The translations under genes and the position numbers were made by a program. A stretch of DNA of 17,828 bases from Flavobacteriaceae bacterium UBA2765 (lineage in GTDB: Bacteria; Bacteroidota; Bacteroidia; Flavobacteriales; Flavobacteriaceae), in assembly GCA_002352665.1 (NCBI GenBank), contig DEIV01000142.1:11150-28977 (forward strand), given 5' to 3'. Shown piece after piece: positions 14,001 to 17,828 of the stretch; position 1 is the stretch's first letter; each line of letters opens with the position of its first letter. The notes beneath the pieces were generated by a model that worked only from the letters and a program-made list of their open reading frames with translations, was not told the origin of the DNA and did no database searches.

Positions 14001-14969
14001 TGTTTTACTACTTGAAGTTTCAACATCACCAAAATCAGTACCGTTAATAGTATTAGCAGAACTTGCGTCAAAAATTTCTTGATCTAAGGCAAGCCCACCA
14101 AAAACCCTAATAATAGGTTCGATTGGTACAGGTGCTACTCCATTTCCTATTACACCAAAACTAAATGGCTCTAAGGAAGCAGGAGTATTATCATTATGCC
14201 CAATAAAAATAGTTGCACTAGCTGCAAATTCTCCACTAGGAGTGTAAATAACTTGAAAATCATAAAAATTACCAGGAGTAATAGTTATATTAGCACCCAA
14301 TGGTTCATCTGGGTTTGTAAAATCGCTACTACCGGGACTTCCAAAAGCATCTATAATTAAATCAGCATTACCATCATTTAAAATCCTAAAAGTATTTGTT
14401 TTACTACTCGATGTTTCAACATCACCAAAGTCTGTTCCGTTAGTAGGACTAGCAGAGCTAGCATCAAATATTTCTTGATCTAAGGCAAGCCCACCAAAAA
14501 CTCTTATTATAGGCTCTGAAGCAGCTACAATTCCAGTCCCTCCTACATTAAAAGTAAACGTCTCTTCATCAAAAGTATCTTCATTGAACACAATTATAGT
14601 AACAATAGAATTCTTAGCACCAACAGTAACAGGGTCAAACGTTATAGAAAAAGTGGAGCTTAAACCTCCTGAAATGGTTTCTGGTGACGGTGGAGTTGTT
14701 TGCGAAAAATCAATGGAATTTGATAAATTATCTAATCCAATAGTCAAATTACTAGCAATATTATTAGTTATAGTAAATGTATGTGCTGCAAAACCACTTG
14801 CAATATCAACAGAGCCAAAATCCGTATCATCACTTATTTTAGGAATATTAGATCCATCTCCAGCAATGTTTTCTGCCGGTGTACCTCCAGAAATTAAAAT
14901 ACTTTGAGCTTCTACTACCCCAATAGTAAAAAACAACAATGTAAGTGTGCATAGTAATTTTTTCATCAT
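11076..14969 (-). CDS. Large T9SS-exported protein with choice-of-anchor D repeats and a lamin-tail-like domain
   Basis: About 1297 residues from the ATG at 14967-14969. A signal peptide (MMKKLLCTLTLLFFTIGVVEA, cleavage likely after Ala21) is followed by four immunoglobulin-like HYDIN/choice-of-anchor D domains. Each has the DTDFG.V...S....TF.I.N sequence: about 23-145, then two nearly identical ones at 152-277 and 284-409, then about 413-530. A lamin-tail-like domain starts near 548 (LMITQYYEGAGNDQWIEVKN). Next comes a long region with phrases common in Bacteroidota secreted proteins (YWSSPV, GKGYI, LMGNPYPSAIDANAF, GSGQGFMVQ). The last 57 residues are a type A T9SS sorting domain (IKVYDITGRLL near 1245-1255, closing with KKAIKY). 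It should cross the outer membrane by the type IX system and be attached or released; adhesion is plausible but unproven. The frame is open to 15017, but a -7 promoter element lies at 15015-15022, so the longer start cannot be used from that promoter. M1 and M2 (14969, 14966) cannot be separated. Confidence 0.9.
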   Translation of the reverse strand: MMKKLLCTLTLLFFTIGVVEAQSILISGGTPAENIAGDGSNIPKISDDTDFGSVDIASGFAAHTFTITNNIASNLTIGLDNLSNSIDFSQTTPPSPETISGGLSSTFSITFDPVTVGAKNSIVTIIVFNEDTFDEETFTFNVGGTGIVAASEPIIRVFGGLALDQEIFDASSASPTNGTDFGDVETSSSKTNTFRILNDGNADLIIDAFGSPGSSDFTNPDEPLGANITITPGNFYDFQVIYTPSGEFAASATIFIGHNDNTPASLEPFSFGVIGNGVAPVPIEPIIRVFGGLALDQEIFDASSANTINGTDFGDVETSSSKTNTFRILNDGNADLIVDSFGSPGSSDFTNPDEPLGTPITITPGNFYDFQVNYAPSGEFAASATIFIGHNDDTPASLEPFSFGVIGNGIAPAAEMDVFGLGNPIDDGSTSTSPANDTDFGTVDISTGSVTHIFTITNNGTLDLDLTDPSPYVLIGGVDAADFNLVAIPSGTITPTNSTTFSITFDPTGTALTTRTAIVSIANNDLNEDPYDFVISGTAIDANVDSPLMITQYYEGAGNDQWIEVKNISLNNIVSGFYNLALYTNTSTRDGQININPPQQSIGISGTGPSGQILPGEVIVFKNSSAVLPLSGNLGSALVVPTTVCTFTGNDIILISESVGANCYNDRIDIVGVVAPSDGFPPDWGVDKSLIKGCGTNIQPSLVFDQSDFIELLLEEVDLAFSDTNAAIGTQRIGTTTWSGSSWSNGTSDRTRNAIINGTYTAANGSFGACDLSVLGNLNFDSNTSNYVEVSKNLDISGSFTIGDQESLYSVFVLDPGGFPVSISGTITKKETTTLLNDSDDYTYWSSPVESINMSTVFAPGTYQQTRLFYWDQSVANIIPGGGSEALGEWISAANLNMIQGKGYISQSPETGTYPMTNGATVQFSGTPTNGTIDLIGGNDVVFNNNANPEDDLNLMGNPYPSAIDANAFINDGNNAASINGTLWFWTHTTPNNQSGSNEYTADDYASYNLTGGTVAISGGALPGRYVGSGQGFMVQTNSTIERITFTDGMRVKGLNTQFFREPDTKNTSTEEEDRIWLNMESSEGGAFSQILVGFMENATDGFDRAYDGTKISAGWVNFYSKIDTLKYGIQGLSSFDIDKIVPMGFDTFIDDTAVSYKISIDHLEGALNDNEVYIVDNELNVTHDLKQADYKFSTAGEGNYPDRFTLQFTKSTLDVDDLVLNNDFVIVNEENALLVKSNTVIDQIKVYDITGRLLIDQKPKENEFRISTHNIRKGTVLILNTTFENGAEISKKAIKY
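13743..14516 (-). repeat. Tandem in-frame duplication, period 396 bases
   Basis: Two copies of a 378-base unit lie at 14139-14516 and 13743-14120, joined by an 18-base linker, giving a period of 396 bases (132 codons). Each encodes 126 residues from EPIIRVFGGLALDQEIFDAS to FSFGVIGNG. By eye the proteins differ at 10 of 126 positions, about 92% identity. Most differences cluster in loops (SASPTNG against SANTING; GANI against GTPI). The DNA copies are also very alike, so the duplication is fairly recent or kept similar by recombination. It doubles one anchor-D domain of the T9SS protein. Confidence 0.92.
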
Positions 14970-15014
14970 AATTTTTATTAAAGTTATCGCCTTAAATGAC
15001 CTTTTCTTAATTTG

Positions 15015-15022
15015 CAAATATA
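15015..15022 (-). promoter_or_regulatory. -7 element of the T9SS gene promoter
   Basis: On the minus strand the sequence is TATATTTG, an exact TAnnTTTG match, ending about 45 bases upstream of the preferred ATG at 14969. It begins 18 bases behind the stop codon of the DUF721 gene. No clear TTG is found at the expected -33 distance, which would fall at the very end of that gene. Confidence 0.5.
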
Positions 15023-15039
15023 CTAATTATATACTAACA

Positions 15040-15339
15040 CTATATGAGCATAACGTTATTTATTAACACTTTATTTAACTTTTCATTCAATAATTTAACA
15101 ATTTTGTCTTTTCCATAACTTAATTCTTCTCTTAAAACAGAAGATGTAAGTTTAACATATAGGGTATTATTCTTAAACTGCAGGTCATTTGTATAACTCA
15201 CCACACCATTACCCATAACTTCTGCCCATGCCTCTTTTATTGTTAATAAATCTATGCCTTTTTGCAATTTATTATCTTGCAATACATCATTCATAATATC
15301 CTTTATAGACATAAATTCATTTTTCCTTCTTGCACCCAT
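15040..15339 (-). CDS. DUF721 / DciA-like protein
   Basis: A 99-residue single-domain protein of the DUF721 family. The N-terminal RRKNEFMSIKDIMNDVL...NKLQKGID and the central IKEAWAEVMG followed by VSYTNDLQFKNNTLYVKLTSSVLREELSYGK are the characteristic signature. It includes the near-invariant W..VMG and the L.V...S.....EL strand. In other phyla DUF721 proteins (DciA) recruit or load the replicative helicase DnaB; that role is inferred for this short Bacteroidota form. The start at 15337-15339 keeps the family's N-terminal RRKNE segment, so it is preferred over Met10. It begins 2 bases behind the recF stop codon, which strongly suggests one transcript and coupled translation, consistent with a replication and repair role. 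No terminator is seen behind it; the promoter element of the next gene starts almost at once. Confidence 0.85.
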   Translation of the reverse strand: MGARRKNEFMSIKDIMNDVLQDNKLQKGIDLLTIKEAWAEVMGNGVVSYTNDLQFKNNTLYVKLTSSVLREELSYGKDKIVKLLNEKLNKVLINNVMLI

Positions 15340-15341
15340 AA

Positions 15342-16424
15342 CTACTCCAATTTGAACATTTTATAAGGCTGTTTTGTTTTTTTTATCACTTTTTCAGTTC
15401 TTTCTGCATGTGTATCGGTAATAAAGATTTGTCCAAAATTTTCTTCATTAACTAAGTTTATAATTTTTGAAACTCTATTTTCATCTAGTTTATCAAAAAT
15501 ATCATCTAATAACAGTATCGGCATTTTATTTGATTGTAATTTTACAAAATCAAATTCAGCCAATTTTAATGCTATTAGATATGTTTTTTGTTGCCCCTGT
15601 GATCCAAACTTTTTGATAGGATAGTCCTCTATAGTATATAACAAGTCATCTCTATGAATTCCTACCGAAGTATATTGCAACATTCTATCCTTTTCCAAAC
15701 TATTTTGCAGTAATTGTTCAAAATTGCCCATTTCTAACTGACTTTTATATGAAAATTTTACATTTTCATAGTCGTTGCTTATATATTGATACCTTTCTTC
15801 AAATATAGGAATAAATTCTTTAGCAAATGCCTTTCTCTTTTGATGAATTTTCTCTCCTAAGCCTACTAGTTGCTTATTATATATTTCTATATTTAAGGCA
15901 TCAAAGGTCTGATTTATGGCAAAATATTTCAACAATGAATTTCTTTGAGAAAGTACTTTATTATAACTAATCAAGTCTTGTAAATAGGCTTTGTCCGACT
16001 GGGAAATAACACTATCCATAAATTTACGTCTGATCTCACTACCATCAGTAATTAAGTTAACATCATAGGGTGAAATAATAACAACCGTTATTAAGCCTAT
16101 ATGTTCAGAGAGTTTTTCATATTCTTTCCCATTGCGTTTTACTACTTTTTTCTGACCTCTTTTTACACTACAATGTATCAATTCTTGTTTTTCATCAAGA
16201 TCAAATTGACCTTCAACTAAAAAAAAGTCTTTATGGTGCTGTATATTTTGTGTGGTTACACTATTAAAATATCCTTTAGTAAAAGCCAAATGAAAAATAG
16301 CATCTAAAACGTTAGTTTTGCCTACACCGTTATTACCTGTAAAGCAATTAATCTTTGCCTCAAATTCAAATGTCGCTGCATCAAAATTTTTATAATTTAC
16401 TAAGCTAATTTTTTTTAGATACAT
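15342..16424 (-). CDS. recF: DNA replication and repair protein RecF
   Basis: A 360-residue SMC-like ABC ATPase of recombination mediation. With RecO and RecR it helps load RecA at gapped single-stranded DNA and stalled forks. It opens with LKKISLVNYKNF, the standard RecF start. Walker A is GNNGVGKTN at residues 30-38, the ABC signature region KKFGSQGQQKT is at 271-281, and Walker B is PILLLDDIFDKLD at 302-314 with the D-loop at its end. The following FITDTH is also typical. Length is normal. It is the first gene of the pair with the DUF721 gene and runs divergently from the TPR gene, sharing an intergenic region of about 100 bases. The start ATG at 16422-16424 gives the standard N-terminus. 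I see no exact -7 element for it. It is not near dnaA/dnaN/gyrB within the window, unlike in many Gram-positive and gamma-proteobacterial genomes. Confidence 0.97.
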   Translation of the reverse strand: MYLKKISLVNYKNFDAATFEFEAKINCFTGNNGVGKTNVLDAIFHLAFTKGYFNSVTTQNIQHHKDFFLVEGQFDLDEKQELIHCSVKRGQKKVVKRNGKEYEKLSEHIGLITVVIISPYDVNLITDGSEIRRKFMDSVISQSDKAYLQDLISYNKVLSQRNSLLKYFAINQTFDALNIEIYNKQLVGLGEKIHQKRKAFAKEFIPIFEERYQYISNDYENVKFSYKSQLEMGNFEQLLQNSLEKDRMLQYTSVGIHRDDLLYTIEDYPIKKFGSQGQQKTYLIALKLAEFDFVKLQSNKMPILLLDDIFDKLDENRVSKIINLVNEENFGQIFITDTHAERTEKVIKKTKQPYKMFKLE

Positions 16425-16497
16425 TATATATAATGGGTTCTTTGCAAAAAAACAAAATTTACATCAATAATAAGAATATAATTACAATAAAAAATTA

Positions 16498-16505
16498 TAT
16501 TTTTG
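16498..16505 (+). promoter_or_regulatory. -7 element of the TPR-ribH operon
   Basis: TATTTTTG fits TAnnTTTG exactly and ends 23 bases before the ATG at 16529. A TTG at the proper upstream distance is not seen. Its position inside the longest possible open frame (which begins at 16433) supports the later start codon. Confidence 0.5.
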
Positions 16506-16528
16506 CCCACACAAATTTTGACATAGAA

Positions 16529-17296
16529 ATGGCAACATATAAGAAAAAAGGAGCAAAAGCTAAAAAACAGGGAACTTCTAAAATAGAAGAACAAAGTACA
16601 ACGGCTGAAGTATTTAACACCCTAGATGAAACTGCTTCTAAATCTGAAAAATGGGTAGAGAAAAATAGTAAACCTTTATTTATTGGCCTTATAGCAATAG
16701 CATTGGTAATTATTGGCTACCAACTTTATAATAAATTTATTCAAGAACCAAAAGAAACTGAAGCTGCGAATGAATTGGCGTATCCAAAATCTTTTTTTGA
16801 CCAAGCTGAATCAGCTCAGGTAGCGGCAGATTCTTTGTATAACTTGGCATTGAATGGTGCGGATGGTAAGTATGGCCTACTAGATATTATTGATAATTAC
16901 GGTAGTACTAATGCTGGTAATTTGGCTAAATATATGGCAGGTATCTCTTATCTAAAGACAAACGATTATGAAAATGCCATTTCTCAATTGAGTGATTTCT
17001 CAAGCGATGATGAAATTTTTGGTGCTATTGCAGAAGGTAATATTGGCGATGCATTCTCTCAAATTAATCAACCTGAAGATGCCTTAGATCATTATATAAA
17101 AGCGGCAAATTTTAAAAGTAATGAATTCTCTTCGCCTATATATTTATTGAAAGCCGGTAATGTGGCTATGGATTTGAAAAATTATACTAAAGCTGGGGAA
17201 TTATTTACTAGAATTAAAGAAGAGTATCCAAACTCAGATGAAGGCAAAAAAATAGATATTTACATAAACAGAGCAAAATTATCTGCTCAAAACTAA
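16529..17296 (+). CDS. Membrane-anchored tetratricopeptide-repeat protein (YfgM-like layout)
   Basis: A 255-residue protein when begun at the ATG at 16529. The first 13 residues are very basic (MATYKKKGAKAKK), then comes an acidic/Ser-Thr stretch, a single membrane segment at about 50-66 (LFIGLIAIALVIIGYQL) and a periplasmic part with TPR-like helices. Recognisable repeats include LAKYMAGISYLKTNDYENAISQL, AEGNIGDAFSQINQPEDALDHY and LLKAGNVAMDLKNYTKAGELF. N-in topology is expected from the positive N-terminus. The layout resembles YfgM/TPR_21 proteins, which act with periplasmic chaperones at the translocon, but the specific role is not known. The frame is open to 16433, but the extra 32 residues are Asn/Ile/Lys-rich translated intergenic sequence and contain the promoter element. 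The ribH gene starts 6 bases behind the stop, so the two are probably co-transcribed. Confidence 0.82.
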   Translation: MATYKKKGAKAKKQGTSKIEEQSTTAEVFNTLDETASKSEKWVEKNSKPLFIGLIAIALVIIGYQLYNKFIQEPKETEAANELAYPKSFFDQAESAQVAADSLYNLALNGADGKYGLLDIIDNYGSTNAGNLAKYMAGISYLKTNDYENAISQLSDFSSDDEIFGAIAEGNIGDAFSQINQPEDALDHYIKAANFKSNEFSSPIYLLKAGNVAMDLKNYTKAGELFTRIKEEYPNSDEGKKIDIYINRAKLSAQN

Positions 17297-17302
17297 GCCA
17301 TT

Positions 17303-17776
17303 ATGGCAACCACTAATTTATCTGATTACAATAAATCTGCAATCCCAAATGCGAAAGACCTTCGGTTTGGGATTGTTGTTTCTGAATGGAATGAGAAGAT
17401 TACAGAAAACCTTTTTAATGGAGCTGAAGCTACCTTGTTAGAAAATGGAGCCATAACTAAAAACATTTTGCGATTAAATGTTCCCGGAAGTTTTGAACTT
17501 ACCTATGGCTGTAAACATTTACTTGAGAAGGATAAATTTGATGCTATTATTGCAATTGGATGTGTAATTCAAGGAGAAACCAAACATTTCGATTTTGTCT
17601 GCGAAGCGGTTTCTTTGGGTATTAAAGATCTAAATATTAAATATAACACGCCCACAATTTTTTGCGTTTTGACAGATCATACACTGCAACAATCTATAGA
17701 CCGATCTGGTGGAAAACATGGCAACAAAGGTGTTGAGTGTGCCATTGCCGCGATAAAAATGGCTACTTTAGTATAG
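17303..17776 (+). CDS. ribH: 6,7-dimethyl-8-ribityllumazine synthase
   Basis: A 157-residue enzyme of the penultimate step of riboflavin synthesis. It condenses 5-amino-6-ribitylamino-uracil with 3,4-dihydroxy-2-butanone 4-phosphate in the cytoplasm, usually as a pentamer or 60-mer shell. The family motifs are all present: RFGIVVSEWNEKIT at 21-34 (Trp29 at the aromatic substrate position), VPGSFE at 60-65, AIGCVIQGETKHFDFVCEAV at 84-103 with catalytic His95, FCVLT followed by QSIDRSGG, and GNKGVECA near the end. Length is standard. It starts 6 bases behind the TPR gene and shares its promoter. No FMN riboswitch is present upstream, so regulation of this gene by flavin is not visible here. No terminator is seen before the promoter that follows. 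Confidence 0.97.
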   Translation: MATTNLSDYNKSAIPNAKDLRFGIVVSEWNEKITENLFNGAEATLLENGAITKNILRLNVPGSFELTYGCKHLLEKDKFDAIIAIGCVIQGETKHFDFVCEAVSLGIKDLNIKYNTPTIFCVLTDHTLQQSIDRSGGKHGNKGVECAIAAIKMATLV

Positions 17777-17791
17777 TTTTAACACAAATTT

Positions 17792-17822
17792 TTGACGGTC
17801 ATTTATTATTTCAGTAAATTTG
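17792..17822 (+). promoter_or_regulatory. Bacteroidota-type promoter for a gene beyond the right edge
   Basis: TTG at 17792-17794, 20 bases, then TAAATTTG at 17815-17822: a complete TTG-N(17-23)-TAnnTTTG match right after ribH. The gene it serves starts beyond the window. In related genomes a mutL-type gene is often found behind ribH, but that is from memory and not visible here. Confidence 0.65.
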
Positions 17823-17828
17823 GCTTAC

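Noticed and set aside
12619..14907. Plus-strand open frames of 78-177 codons (for example 13318-13851 and 14584-14907) opposite the large T9SS gene
   Set aside because: They are antisense to a well-supported coding region, have biased Val/Ser/Leu composition mirroring the opposite strand, and show no start context or known motif.
16433..16528. N-terminal extension of the TPR protein
   Set aside because: It is Asn/Ile/Lys-rich translated intergenic DNA containing a -7 promoter element; the basic MATYKKKGAKAKK start at 16529 fits an N-in membrane protein.
1..17828. CRISPR array, IS element, prophage, toxin-antitoxin, defence or biosynthetic gene system
   Set aside because: No short regular direct repeats, transposase, integrase or paired small genes are visible; nearly all DNA is occupied by recognised housekeeping or envelope genes. 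I found no evidence of a novel multi-gene system.

Overview
The window looks like an ordinary chromosomal segment of a marine-type Flavobacteriaceae (Bacteroidota) genome. The DNA is AT-rich, ribosome binding sites are weak or absent, and several upstream regions carry the Bacteroidota promoter form (TTG, about 16-22 bases, TAnnTTTG). Lineage markers are GldI (gliding), a very large exported protein with a type IX secretion C-terminal domain, many short SPII lipoprotein signals and the recF-DUF721 gene pair. No IS element, prophage, CRISPR array, defence island, rRNA or tRNA is visible.

Layout. 1-1940 (minus strand): the 5' part of a parA/soj gene running off the left edge, a terminator, a 3' remnant of an M16-type peptidase gene, and an SDR of the mitochondrial DECR1 type (2,4-dienoyl-CoA reductase). 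2024-6714 (plus strand): rpmH with its own promoter and terminator, a short-form carB without the C-terminal regulatory domain, and a CotH-kinase-like lipoprotein. 6721-9383 (minus strand): a compact three-gene operon in the order nrnA-type DHH phosphoesterase, gldI, and a lipoprotein fusing cyclophilin and FKBP domains. 9459-10990 (plus strand): a PhoD-like lipoprotein phosphatase and ndk, closed by a strong bidirectional hairpin. 11076-16424 (minus strand): recF, a DUF721/DciA-like gene 2 bases behind it, then a roughly 1300-residue T9SS cargo protein with a recent internal duplication. 16529-17776 (plus strand): a membrane-anchored TPR protein and ribH, followed by a clear promoter for a gene beyond the right edge.

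How the genes fit together. Most are housekeeping: chromosome segregation (parA), translation (rpmH), pyrimidine and arginine precursor (carB), nucleotide balance (ndk), replication and repair (recF, dciA), riboflavin (ribH) and unsaturated fatty acid oxidation (DECR). The lineage-specific layer is the cell envelope: the gldI/immunophilin pair probably assists folding of exported or gliding proteins, and the large T9SS protein is a likely surface or secreted client. Five gene products carry signals for export to the envelope. I found no convincing new multi-gene system. The most unusual points are the cyclophilin-FKBP fusion beside gldI, the domain-short CarB, the M16 remnant, and the 396-base in-frame duplication in the T9SS protein. 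Three likely start codons lie inside the longest open frames; for two of these a promoter element supports the choice.
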